Positions 8,649 to 16,532 of a DNA stretch of 64,000 nt are shown one piece after another. A model generated the notes under the pieces. The model worked only from the letters and a program-made list of their open reading frames with translations, did no database searches and was not told the origin of the DNA. The stretch's first letter is position 1. Each line of letters starts with the position of its first letter. This DNA comes from a bacterium D16-76 (GTDB taxonomy: Bacteria; Bacillota; Clostridia; Oscillospirales; Acutalibacteraceae): NCBI GenBank assembly GCA_009917445.1, contig QZEE01000007.1:1-64000 (forward strand). The letters are read 5' to 3'. A program made the position numbers and the translations under genes.

Positions 8649-8765
8649 GACGCGGGGACGGGCGCTTTGCGCCCTGGAGGGTGGCAGGGGGCCGCCGCGT
8701 GAAGGGTTCACGCGGCTACGGGTTGCCAGCGCGTGTTTGACGTGCTCCCGGGGTAGCGGGTCAGC
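8649..8765. repeat. Intergenic repeat B, copy 1
   Basis: It shares a 27-nt identical block (8694-8720) and a 16-nt block (GACGCGGGGACGGGCG, 8649-8664) with the inverted copy at 62.2 kb. The 27-nt block contains the palindrome CGCGTGAA-GGG-TTCACGCG. No open frame with a ribosome binding site runs through it. The 460 bp between the sipL-like gene and the spoVM candidate hold this element, a type A repeat and a terminator, and nothing else that I can see. Confidence 0.75.
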
Positions 8766-8831
8766 TGTATGGGTATAGGCGTTGGGTGAGAGCTGTTAGC
8801 GTGTGGCAGGCTTCTCCCTATTTGCAAGCGA

Positions 8832-8940
8832 AGCGTGGGGGCCAGAGGGGTTGCTGCGTGCCAGTGGCACGTGTCCAGCAACCGACCGAGCCGGCAGGCG
8901 AGACCCTACGGCCCTCTGGTGGGGTTTAGGGGCAAAGCCC
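8832..8940. repeat. Intergenic GC-rich repeat A, copy 1 (diverged)
   Basis: This segment has paired CCAGAGGGG and CCCTCTGG arms and a GTGGGGTTTAGGGGCAAAGCCC core. It resembles the GTGGGGTGCAGGGGCGAAGCCC core of the copies at 17.98, 25.96 and 35.24 kb. It is non-coding, with nested inverted repeats. Confidence 0.65.
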
Positions 8941-8942
8941 TT

Positions 8943-8979
8943 AAAAAAGGCCCCTGCCGGGTGCATACCTGGCGGGGGC
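8943..8979 (-). terminator. Intrinsic terminator after the spoVM candidate
   Basis: On the minus strand a GC-rich stem (GCCCCCGCCAGG with CCCGGCAGGGGC) is followed by TTTTTT, about 30 nt after the stop codon of the spoVM candidate. Confidence 0.85.
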
Positions 8980-9010
8980 TTGAAGAGGGCTATGTTCTTT
9001 TGGTAAGGGC

Positions 9011-9100
9011 TTACGCCTCGGTGACTTTTCGAATCCGGTAGACTTTGCGCAGGAAGAAGCCTAAAAAGCCCTTCCGTTTTTCCAGCACCACTACTTTCAC
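9011..9100 (-). CDS. spoVM: SpoVM-like amphipathic membrane-curvature peptide
   Basis: A 29-codon frame with a GTG start and a perfect AGGAGG 8 nt upstream, ended by a stop and a strong terminator. The peptide starts MKVVVLEKRKGFLGFFLRKV. It matches the length, charge pattern and FLG...R core of SpoVM (Bacillus MKFYTIKLPKFLGGIVRAML), the peptide that marks the convex forespore membrane and recruits SpoIVA. In Bacillus, spoVM lies next to thiN in the prpC-prkC-rsgA-rpe-thiN cluster. Here it follows thiN in the same cluster and sits 2 kb upstream of spoIVA. The functionally important Pro9 of Bacillus SpoVM is not present. Strong by context, moderate by sequence. Confidence 0.72.
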   Translation of the reverse strand: MKVVVLEKRKGFLGFFLRKVYRIRKVTEA

Positions 9101-9112
9101 ACTACACGCCTC

Positions 9113-9289
9113 CTATCCATGCCGTAATACCGAAATGCCCAGCGCCACCAAAATGACGGCGCAGAAAAACAGCGCCAGCCCGGTGGGGCAAAAGCAGGAA
9201 AGGGACATCCCCAGCCCAAAACACACCGCGCACATACAGCGGCACTGGCGGTTTTTAAAGCAGCCGTTTTGAAAACCCCGCCTTTGCAT
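9113..9289 (-). CDS. Small Cys-rich membrane protein (58 aa), unknown
   Basis: A 58-codon frame with GAGAGGAGG 7 nt before its ATG. Its TAG stop adjoins the ribosome binding site of the spoVM candidate, so the two are translated from one message. The N-terminus is basic and Cys-rich (NGCFKNRQCRCMCAVC), followed by two short hydrophobic stretches split by a CFCPTG turn, and it ends VLRHG. I recognise no family. Being co-transcribed with a SpoVM-like peptide suggests a role at the forespore membrane. A terminator separates it from thiN, so it should have its own promoter in the ~90 bp upstream, where GTATATACTGT is the only visible candidate. Confidence 0.7.
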   Translation of the reverse strand: MQRRGFQNGCFKNRQCRCMCAVCFGLGMSLSCFCPTGLALFFCAVILVALGISVLRHG

Positions 9290-9378
9290 GGCTATGCCTC
9301 CTCTCCGGCCCAGGGGCCTTGCCGGGCTTTTTGCCCGACACTACAGTATATACGCCCCCCTAAAAAGTGTTACTGCCC

Positions 9379-9413
9379 CAAAAAGAAAGGGCCGGCCCAC
9401 AAAAGGCCAGCCG
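9379..9413 (-). terminator. Intrinsic terminator after thiN
   Basis: A GGCTGGCC/GGCCGGCC stem (one mismatch) with a TTTTGTG loop is followed by a T-rich run on the minus strand. It isolates the spoVM pair from the thiN transcript. Confidence 0.8.
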
Positions 9414-9436
9414 CTTTTCTTATGGGATTTTACGGC

Positions 9437-10057
9437 CTACCCTGTGTACACCGCCACCAGGGCCGTACCTCTGTGCACCCGCACCACCGCCTTATCCGCG
9501 GTAATGCAGTTGCTTACCCCCATCACCAGGCCCCCGGCGGTCAAATCCTCCCGGGAGAGGGGGTATTGCAGACCGGTATAGCTTACGTTGCAGTTCATGC
9601 AGCCGTAAGGGAACACCGATACCGTGGCCCCCTTCATGCCGGTGACCGTAAGCTTTTCATCGGAGATTAAAAACACCTTCGTGCGCTCATCGGCCAGATA
9701 CCCCCGGGCACCGTGGTCCCGCAGAAAGCGCAGCACCTCCAGGTTTGCCAGGGTGTGGTCGAACCGGGGGCCGCCCAGGCAACCCAGCAGCACAAAGTCC
9801 CGGTAGCCCTTGGAGAGCCCCTTCATGGCCGCGAACATGGTATCGGTCACGTCCTTTTCTACAGGCAGGGTCATACATTTTACGTCGGCCGGGGGTTTTG
9901 TCTTGGCCGAGTCAAAATCCCCTACCACCAGGTCGGGCTTTACCCCCTGCTTCTGGGCGGTCTCAAAGCCCGCGTCTGCGCAGATGATATAATAGCTTTC
10001 CAGGTCAAATTCCTTAAAGGCCCCGCCGCCCCGTATGGGCGACGCGCCAATGATCAT
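9437..10057 (-). CDS. thiN: Thiamine pyrophosphokinase
   Basis: This 206-residue enzyme transfers pyrophosphate from ATP to thiamine, giving thiamine diphosphate. Family landmarks are CADAGFETAQKQG, DLVVGDFDSAK, TDTMFAAMKG and LGCLGGPRFDHTLANL, then the C-terminal beta domain. I chose the ATG that overlaps the rsgA stop (ATGA) because AAGGGA lies just upstream and the length fits the family. An ATG 8 codons earlier (10081) is possible. It is the last gene of the prpC-prkC-rsgA-thiN string. The rpe gene that often sits between rsgA and thiN is missing. Confidence 0.93.
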   Translation of the reverse strand: MIIGASPIRGGGAFKEFDLESYYIICADAGFETAQKQGVKPDLVVGDFDSAKTKPPADVKCMTLPVEKDVTDTMFAAMKGLSKGYRDFVLLGCLGGPRFDHTLANLEVLRFLRDHGARGYLADERTKVFLISDEKLTVTGMKGATVSVFPYGCMNCNVSYTGLQYPLSREDLTAGGLVMGVSNCITADKAVVRVHRGTALVAVYTG

Positions 10058-10968
10058 ACATTCCCTTTTTTCTGCTGCCATTGTTTGACATCCTTTATCT
10101 CTTGATACATTTGTACGTAGCTGTCCCAGCGGCTTTTGGCCACCAGGCCCTTCCTGACGCCTTCCAGCACTGCGCAGCCCTTTTCGCAGGTGTGGGAGCA
10201 AGAGGTGAACCGGCACCCTTCTGCCAGCGGGGCCATTTCCCGAAACCCCGCTATAAGCTTTTCCTTGTCGGTCAGCCGGTAACGCGCCAGCTCAAAGGTA
10301 GAGAAGCCCGGGGTGTCGGCCACGTAGCTTTTCTCCCCGATTTTATAAAGCTCCACCTCCCGGGTCGTGTGGCGGCCCCGGCCCAGCTTCTGGCTAATCT
10401 CCCCGGTCTTTAGGGCAAGGCCCGGGAAAAGGGCATTCAGCAGGGTGGACTTGCCTACACCCGAATTTCCCGTAAAAGCCGACACTCCTTCATCCAGCAG
10501 CGCCCGCACCTGGCTTATGCCCTCCCCTGTTGCCGAGGACACCAGGCAGCAGGTAAGCCCTGCCAGGCAGTAGGCCTCCATCAGCCCTTCCAAGGAGCCG
10601 TCGGAAAGGTCGGCCTTGGTGAAGACCAAAATGGGCTCGATACCCGAAAGCTCTGCCGCGCACACGGCCTTATCCATAAGCAGGGGCACAGGGGCCGGGT
10701 CTTTGGCGGCGCACACCACAAACAGCCGGTCCAAATTCGCCAGGGGCGGGCGCACCAGCACATTTTTACGGGGGGCGATCTCGACAAGGGCCCCGGTGCG
10801 GTCCTCATCCGTTACGCTTACCCGCACCCGGTCCCCGGCGCAGGGGGACACACCCTCTTTCCGGAAGCGCCCCCGGGCCGTCACCGTATAGGTGCCCTCA
10901 CCGGTTTCAATGGTGTAAAAGCCCCCCACGCATTTGCGCACGAAACCTTCCAGTTCCCGGTACTCCAC
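10054..10968 (-). CDS. rsgA: Ribosome small-subunit GTPase RsgA
   Basis: A 304-residue circularly permuted GTPase that helps late 30S maturation. In order: an N-terminal OB fold, the G4 motif TKAD, the P-loop GNSGVGKSTLLNAL, G3 DTPGFS, and the C-terminal zinc cluster with CRFTSCSHTCEKGC. The start is a GTG 2 nt after the prkC stop, so translation is coupled. It overlaps thiN by 4 nt. All GTPase motifs are intact. Confidence 0.97.
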   Translation of the reverse strand: MEYRELEGFVRKCVGGFYTIETGEGTYTVTARGRFRKEGVSPCAGDRVRVSVTDEDRTGALVEIAPRKNVLVRPPLANLDRLFVVCAAKDPAPVPLLMDKAVCAAELSGIEPILVFTKADLSDGSLEGLMEAYCLAGLTCCLVSSATGEGISQVRALLDEGVSAFTGNSGVGKSTLLNALFPGLALKTGEISQKLGRGRHTTREVELYKIGEKSYVADTPGFSTFELARYRLTDKEKLIAGFREMAPLAEGCRFTSCSHTCEKGCAVLEGVRKGLVAKSRWDSYVQMYQEIKDVKQWQQKKGNV

Positions 10969-10970
10969 GG

Positions 10971-13010
10971 CTACTGGCCTTCCTCTTCGCCGCTGCTGTC
11001 ATCCCCGCCGTCGCCATCCCCTCCGCCGGTGCCGGAGGGGATATAGTCGTGCTGGTTGACAACAGCGGGCTCCTCGCCGGTGTCGAAGTCAAAGGAGAGC
11101 TCCATATAGTTCTGGTCGTCTAAGGTGATAATCACCGTGTCTACGCCGCTGGTGCCGGTAAAGGCCAGCCGGTAACTGCCTGCCAGGGAGGGGTTCACCC
11201 GTACCGAATCCACCACGGTGCCGTTGCGGTAGACCTTTAGGCTTACGTCCTGGTTGACGCTGGCGGGCAGGGAGATGGTCTTTTCCAAGATTTTCTCCGA
11301 GTTTTTCCCGGAGCTCACCAGGATATCCACCGTAGCGCCCTCTGAAACCTCGGTGCCGGATTCGGGGTTTGTGCTGATGACAATGTCCTTGGCCTCGGTG
11401 CTGCTGTCGTCATAGGTGATGTTGCCTACCACCAGGCCCGCGTCCTCTAAGGCGGGGGTCACGTCGTACACCAGCTTTCCCTTCAGGTTGTCGGGCACCT
11501 TCACCTTTTTCTTGGCGGGGCCCTTGCTTACCCGCAGGGTAATGATAGACCCGGCGTCGGCCATGCTGCCGGCCGGTGGGTCGGTAGAGACGATTTTGCC
11601 CACCTCTACTTCATCGTCGGCCACAGGCTCGCTTTTATACTTAAAGCCAATCTCCTTCATCAAGGCAATGGCGTCCGCCTCGGAGTAGTTCTTTACCTCC
11701 GGCACTTCCATCTGCTCTACCTTGCCGTTTACCATCAGCTCTACCTGCCGGCCCTTTTTCACCATGATGCCTGCGTTAGGCGTCTGCTTTAAGATTTCGC
11801 CGGGGCGTTTTTCCGGGTCGTTGCCCTCGGTGGTGGTAAAGGTAAAGGCTGAGCTGTAATCCTCGTTGCCCACCACCTCTTCATAGAGCATGCCTACCAG
11901 CTTGGGCATTTCCAGCTGCTCGCTGGGGTCGCCTTCCAGCAGGGTCTCCCAGTTGTTTAAAAGCCATACCGCCCCTACGGCCAGCAGCACGATCACAGCC
12001 GCGGCAATGACCCCCTTTACAGCCATAGCGCCCCTGGCCCCCCGGCGGGACCGCACGAACTCTTCCTCGTATTCGTAGCTGTCGTCGTAGGTGGGGGTAA
12101 AGCGGGTGTTGTCGTAGGCATCCATGGCCTGGGGGGCGTTGTAGCCGGGCTGGGCCTGATAGTCGTAGTGGAAGGTGGCCGCTGGGTTGCGCCGGAACAT
12201 ATCCAGGTCGTCCAGCATTTCCCCGGCGCTTTGGAAGCGGTTGACGGGGTTTTTCTCCATAGCGTGCATGGTAATCTGCTCCAGGCCCCGGGGGATGCTG
12301 GGGTTGAGCTCCCGGGGCTGCGCGGCTTTGGCCTGCAGCTGCATCAGCGCCACAGACACGGCGTTTTCTGCCACAAAGGGCAGCCGACCGGTAAGCATCT
12401 CGTAAAGCACCACGCCTAAGGAGTAGATGTCGGCCTTGTCGGTGATATAGTCCCCCCTGGCCTGCTCGGGCGCAATGTAGTGCACCGAGCCAATGGCCTT
12501 ATCGGTCATAGTCTGAGTATCGCTTTGGGAGAACCGGGCAATGCCGAAGTCTGCCACCTTGATGCTGCCGTCCTGCAAAAGCATGATGTTTTGGGGCTTG
12601 ATGTCCCGATGGATGATGCCCTTGCTGTGGGCATGCTCCAACGCCAGCAGAATCTGGCTGGTAAAATGCAGGGCCTCCTGCCAGCGGATGGCACCCTCCT
12701 GCTCAATATAGGCTTTTAAGGAGATGCCGTCGATATATTCCATGACGATATATTGCAGCCTATCCCCAAAGCTTACGTCGTACACCTCGACAATGTTGGG
12801 GTGGGAAAGCAGGGTGATGGCCTTGGCCTCGTTGCGGAAGCGCCGCAAAAAATCGCTGTTATTGGAAAATTCCTCTTTTAAGATTTTGATGGCCACCCAC
12901 CTGTCGTCTACCCGGTCGTAGGCCCGGTAGACGTAGGCCATTCCCCCTACGCCCAGCAGGTCGTGTATTTCGTACTTCCCGTCCAGGCGCTTGCCAATGA
13001 ATTTGTCCAT
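10971..13010 (-). CDS. prkC: PASTA-domain Ser/Thr protein kinase
   Basis: A 679-residue membrane kinase. The kinase domain (residues ~10-270) has the Gly-rich loop GVGGMAYVY, Lys in AIKILK, HRDIKPQN, DFGIA and APEQ. A basic juxtamembrane stretch precedes one transmembrane helix (~residues 330-350). Three PASTA repeats follow outside the cell (starting EMPKLVG, MEVPEVKN and KVPDNLK). A ~110-residue C-terminal beta-rich extension ends in a Gly/Asp/Glu-rich tail. In Firmicutes this kinase senses muropeptides and beta-lactams and controls wall synthesis and germination. Its phosphatase PrpC is encoded just upstream, separated by an unusual 250-bp repeat-bearing gap. Confidence 0.97.
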   Translation of the reverse strand: MDKFIGKRLDGKYEIHDLLGVGGMAYVYRAYDRVDDRWVAIKILKEEFSNNSDFLRRFRNEAKAITLLSHPNIVEVYDVSFGDRLQYIVMEYIDGISLKAYIEQEGAIRWQEALHFTSQILLALEHAHSKGIIHRDIKPQNIMLLQDGSIKVADFGIARFSQSDTQTMTDKAIGSVHYIAPEQARGDYITDKADIYSLGVVLYEMLTGRLPFVAENAVSVALMQLQAKAAQPRELNPSIPRGLEQITMHAMEKNPVNRFQSAGEMLDDLDMFRRNPAATFHYDYQAQPGYNAPQAMDAYDNTRFTPTYDDSYEYEEEFVRSRRGARGAMAVKGVIAAAVIVLLAVGAVWLLNNWETLLEGDPSEQLEMPKLVGMLYEEVVGNEDYSSAFTFTTTEGNDPEKRPGEILKQTPNAGIMVKKGRQVELMVNGKVEQMEVPEVKNYSEADAIALMKEIGFKYKSEPVADDEVEVGKIVSTDPPAGSMADAGSIITLRVSKGPAKKKVKVPDNLKGKLVYDVTPALEDAGLVVGNITYDDSSTEAKDIVISTNPESGTEVSEGATVDILVSSGKNSEKILEKTISLPASVNQDVSLKVYRNGTVVDSVRVNPSLAGSYRLAFTGTSGVDTVIITLDDQNYMELSFDFDTGEEPAVVNQHDYIPSGTGGGDGDGGDDSSGEEEGQ

Positions 13011-13044
13011 ACTCCTTTAACCAAACCTTTCTCTATTGTGAGCC

Positions 13045-13205
13045 TTCCCAGGGGCGCCGCCCCTGGACCCCGCCAGAGGATCCGGGATCCTCTGGACTCC
13101 TGGCCGGCTGGCCGGCTTCCTTTGATGCAGGGCCTGCCGCGGCGGGCGTTTGTGGGGTTCTATGGCGTATTTTCCCATAGGGTTTTGGGAGGAAATACGC
13201 GAAAC
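13045..13205. repeat. Intergenic GC-rich repeat A-like element between prpC and prkC
   Basis: It contains nested palindromes: CCAGGGGCGCCGCCCCTGG, then CCAGAGGATCCGGGATCCTCTGG-type arms, then GCCGGCTGGCCGGC. The layout and words (CCCCTGGACCCC) match the other intergenic elements, for example at 22.75 kb. It splits the normally coupled prpC-prkC pair. Confidence 0.65.
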
Positions 13206-13260
13206 AGCACGATGATTTGAAATTTTTTCTGTGCGCGGTTTTCTTTTTTCCTTATCCGGC

Positions 13261-14007
13261 TTATTCGGTTTTGGGCTCCGCGAAGATCAGCGCCGCCGTA
13301 ATGTTGTCCGAGCCGCCGCAGTCTAGGGCGTATTGGATGAAACGGGTGGTAAGCTCCTCTGGGTTGGGGTATTTGTCCATGTATTCTTCCATCAGGGCGT
13401 CATCCATGTAGTTGCTTAGGCCATCGGTGCAGGCCAAGGCCTTGTCGCCAGGGGCAAAGGGGCAGCTGGTGTAGTCGGGCCGCACGGTTTCGTGCACACC
13501 CAGCACCCGGGTAATGATGTTCCGCCGGGGGTGCCGCCGGGCCTGCTCCCGGGTAATCTCCCCAAAGTTTACCAGGTCCTGTACATATGAGTGGTCTTCG
13601 GTGATTTGGGTAAGGCCGCATTGATTGCAGATATAGGCACGGCTGTCCCCCACGTGCACCACGTGCAGGGCGCCTTTTTCAGCCACCATGACTACCGCCG
13701 TGGTGCCCATGCCCCGCAGGGCCGGCTGCTCTTGGGACATTTTATACACCGCGTCGTTGGCAGCCCGCAGGGCGTTTAACAGCAGGCTTTTTAAGCTTCC
13801 CGGGCTTAGCCCCTGCCTGTAGTGGGCCGTAAGATACCCCTCAATATGGGCCAGGGCCTTTTGGCTGGCCACGTCGCCGCTGCTGGCTCCCCCCATGCCG
13901 TCGCACACCACGGCCCAGGCTCCGCCCCCAGAAAGCTCCCCGCCCTTGCAGGCATCCTGGTTCATTTTGCGCACGGCGCCGGTGTGGGTGTCATAGGCTA
14001 CCCTCAT
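13261..14007 (-). CDS. prpC: PP2C-family protein phosphatase (PrpC/Stp)
   Basis: A 248-residue manganese- or magnesium-dependent Ser/Thr phosphatase, the partner of PrkC. PP2C motifs are visible: NQDAC near the start, VCDGMGG, GMGTTAVV, HVGDSRAY, ITEDHS, ALACTDGLS and GSDNITA. The ATG is chosen from GGAGGGG 6 nt upstream and overlaps the end of rlmN by 17 nt. It acts in the cytoplasm and reverses kinase signalling. Confidence 0.95.
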   Translation of the reverse strand: MRVAYDTHTGAVRKMNQDACKGGELSGGGAWAVVCDGMGGASSGDVASQKALAHIEGYLTAHYRQGLSPGSLKSLLLNALRAANDAVYKMSQEQPALRGMGTTAVVMVAEKGALHVVHVGDSRAYICNQCGLTQITEDHSYVQDLVNFGEITREQARRHPRRNIITRVLGVHETVRPDYTSCPFAPGDKALACTDGLSNYMDDALMEEYMDKYPNPEELTTRFIQYALDCGGSDNITAALIFAEPKTE

Positions 14008-15043
14008 ATCCGTCCCCTCCTTCATGTTTTCGGCGCAGCTGCCCGCAAGAGGCTTCTATGTCCGCCCCCAAAGTCCGCCGCACCGTGGCCGTAATCCCCT
14101 GCCCCTGCAGGATCTCTACAAACCGCTTTTGCCGCGGGATACCACTTTTTTTGTACCCCGTGCCCGTCACGTCATTGACGGGTATTAAATTTACATGGGC
14201 CAAAAGGCCCTTTAGCCGCCCGGCCAGCTCCCGGGCACAGGCGTCGCTGTCGTTTACCCCGGCTATCATGGCGTACTCAAAGGAGATGCGCCGGCCTGTC
14301 TGCCGGACATAGTACCGGCAGGCCTTTATCAGTTCGTCCAGGGGCCACCGTTTATTGATGGGCATGGTGCGGCCCCGTATGCGGTCGTTGGGCGCGTGCA
14401 GCGATACGGATAAGGTAAGCTGCAGTTTTTTATCCGCCAGGTCGTAGATTTTGTCCACAATGCCGCAGGTGGAAAGGGAGATGCCCCGCATGGACAGTCC
14501 CAGACCCTCCTTGCAGGTGCAAAGCTGCAAAAAACGCAGGACGTTTTCGTAATTGTCCAATGGCTCGCCCATGCCCATAAGCACCACATGGGAGATGCGT
14601 TCCCCTATGTCTATCGACCCCATCTGGACTTGAGATAATATCTCCGACGGCGATAAATTCCGGGAAAAGCCGCTTTTCCCCGTGGCGCAGAAGCTACAAT
14701 TCATTTTACACCCAACCTGGGTAGAAATGCAAATAGAATTGCCATAATGATAGCGCATTACTACAGATTCTACACACTCGCCGTCAAATAGACGGAAAAG
14801 GTACTTGATTGTCCCGTCAATTTGTGAAACCTGCTTGCGCAAAATCTCTACACCCCGTATGGCGTACCTTTGGGACAGCTGCTCACGCAGGTCTTTCGAG
14901 AGGTCGGACATCTGGGAAAAATCTGTGACGCCCCGGGCGAGCCACCGGAAAACCTGCCCCGCCCGGAATTTGGGCAGGCCCAAACCGGCAAACTGGGTAG
15001 AAAGCTCTTCCAGCGTTAGGGATTTGATATCGGTTTTTTCCAT
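13991..15043 (-). CDS. rlmN: 23S rRNA/tRNA adenine C2-methyltransferase RlmN
   Basis: A 350-residue radical SAM enzyme that methylates A2503 of 23S rRNA and A37 of some tRNAs. The CxxxCxxC iron-sulfur motif reads CKMNCSFC, followed by GMGEPLDNY, the SAM-binding ISLSTCG segment and the C-terminal catalytic Cys region (EASCGQLR). It starts after a 130-bp gap downstream of rsmB that contains a terminator-like hairpin, so it may be partly independently expressed. Confidence 0.97.
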   Translation of the reverse strand: MEKTDIKSLTLEELSTQFAGLGLPKFRAGQVFRWLARGVTDFSQMSDLSKDLREQLSQRYAIRGVEILRKQVSQIDGTIKYLFRLFDGECVESVVMRYHYGNSICISTQVGCKMNCSFCATGKSGFSRNLSPSEILSQVQMGSIDIGERISHVVLMGMGEPLDNYENVLRFLQLCTCKEGLGLSMRGISLSTCGIVDKIYDLADKKLQLTLSVSLHAPNDRIRGRTMPINKRWPLDELIKACRYYVRQTGRRISFEYAMIAGVNDSDACARELAGRLKGLLAHVNLIPVNDVTGTGYKKSGIPRQKRFVEILQGQGITATVRRTLGADIEASCGQLRRKHEGGDGYEGSL

Positions 15044-15105
15044 GGCGCACCCTCTTTCCGGGGGGATTTTGGGGAAGAAAATCCTACGTCTTTTTTACTT
15101 TTTTG

Positions 15106-15130
15106 AAAAAAGGAACCACTATCCTTTTTT
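15106..15130. terminator. Terminator-like hairpin between rsmB and rlmN
   Basis: A perfect 9-bp stem, AAAAAAGGA with TCCTTTTTT around a 7-nt loop, could end transcription in either direction. Its stem is AT-rich, so read-through into rlmN is likely. Confidence 0.55.
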
Positions 15131-15172
15131 TCTGCGGCTTTAAGGCCCTGGGGCTTTGCCTGAACCTTGATT

Positions 15173-16513
15173 TTAGCCTTTGGCCGCGCCCCTGGTAAAT
15201 GCCGCCGCGAAAAAGCCATCCGAAGCTTTCCCAAAGGGCAGCAGGGTCAACATGTGGGCGGGCTCGCCGGGCAGGCGGTTCAAGCCGGGCAGCTGGAAGG
15301 GGCAGGGGGCGAAATCCGGGTGCGCCCGTAAGAACCGGTCGGCCACCTCCTGGTTTTCAGCCGGGTTCAAGGTGCAGGTCGAGTACACCAGCCGGCCCCC
15401 GGGCTTTACAGCACCGGCCGCGTTTTCTAAAATAGAAAGCTGCAAGCCTGGCAGCCCCTTTATGCTCTCTAAGGACTTATAGCGGATCTCCGGCTTGCGC
15501 CGGATGACCCCAAAGCCCGAACAGGGCGCATCGCAAAGCACCCGGTCAAATAGGGGGAAGCCGGCAAAGCCCTTTTGCGCGTCATGCACCTGAGCTTTCA
15601 GGTTCGTTAAGCCCAGTCGCTGGGCCCCTTTTCCAATCAGCCCAACCCGGCCTTTGTACAGGTCCAGGGCCAGCACCTGCCCCTTCTCCCCTACCTGCTG
15701 GGCCATAGTAAAGGATTTGCCGCCCGGGGCGGCACAACAGTCGCAAACGGCCTCGCCAGGCTGGGGGTCTACAAGCTCGCAAATCCACTGGGCCGAAAGG
15801 TCCTGCACATGGAAGAGGCCTTCCCCAAAAGCTGCCAGGGCTGCGGGGGAACCCGTGCCCTCCAACCGGGCGGCCCCGGGCGGGGCGGGCAGGATTTCGC
15901 AGGGAACGCCTGCCTCTATAAGCTGGGCCCCCAGGGCCTGGGCTGTCGTGCGGGCGGTGTTGACGCGGATATAAAGCGGGGCCTTTTGCTCAAAGGACTG
16001 CAAAATTTTCTGAGCCGTGTCCCGGCCATAAGCGCCCATCCACAGGCGTATAAGGGGTTCGGGCACCGAAAAGCGCAGGGCCCAGGCCCGGGGCGAATCC
16101 CCCTGGGGCAAGGCCATGGCGGGCTTTTTGCGCAGAAGGGTGCGCAACACACCGTTGACAAAGCCGGACATTTTAGCCCCGCCCAGGGCTTTTAGGGCCT
16201 CTACGGTCTCGTTTACCGCGGCGCTGCCGGGCACCTTATCCATGTAAAAGATTTGGTACGCACCGCAGCGCAGGGCTTCCCGGGCCAGGGGCTCCGGCTT
16301 TTTTCTTGGGTCGCGGAGGCATTGGGCCAGGTAGTAGTCTAAGGTCAGGCAGCGCTCTAATACACCGTAAAACAGGGCCGAGGCAAAGGCCTTGTCCCGA
16401 GGGGGCAGGGACCGGGCTTTCAGGGCCTTGTCCAGCACCAGGTTGGAGTAGCCTGCGTTTTCTTCTACCTGCAAAAGCGCCTGCAGGGCGGCGGTACGGG
16501 CGGGGTCTGCCAT
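15173..16513 (-). CDS. rsmB: 16S rRNA m5C967 methyltransferase RsmB
   Basis: 446 residues. The N-terminal NusB-like RNA-binding domain (residues ~1-140) is followed by the methyltransferase domain with the SAM motif CDCCAAPGGKSF and the two catalytic-site cysteines in DAPCSGFGVIRRKPEI and TCTLNPAENQ. The ATG directly after the fmt stop gives the normal N-terminus (MADPARTAAL). It belongs to the def-fmt-rsmB-rlmN order conserved in Firmicutes. Confidence 0.95.
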   Translation of the reverse strand: MADPARTAALQALLQVEENAGYSNLVLDKALKARSLPPRDKAFASALFYGVLERCLTLDYYLAQCLRDPRKKPEPLAREALRCGAYQIFYMDKVPGSAAVNETVEALKALGGAKMSGFVNGVLRTLLRKKPAMALPQGDSPRAWALRFSVPEPLIRLWMGAYGRDTAQKILQSFEQKAPLYIRVNTARTTAQALGAQLIEAGVPCEILPAPPGAARLEGTGSPAALAAFGEGLFHVQDLSAQWICELVDPQPGEAVCDCCAAPGGKSFTMAQQVGEKGQVLALDLYKGRVGLIGKGAQRLGLTNLKAQVHDAQKGFAGFPLFDRVLCDAPCSGFGVIRRKPEIRYKSLESIKGLPGLQLSILENAAGAVKPGGRLVYSTCTLNPAENQEVADRFLRAHPDFAPCPFQLPGLNRLPGEPAHMLTLLPFGKASDGFFAAAFTRGAAKG

Positions 16514-16532
16514 AGGTGCCTGCCTTTCCGGG

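Noticed and set aside
9287-9436. Additional small genes upstream of the Cys-rich protein
   Set aside because: Only the thiN terminator and a GTCGGGC/GCCCGGC hairpin are seen; no frame with a ribosome binding site.
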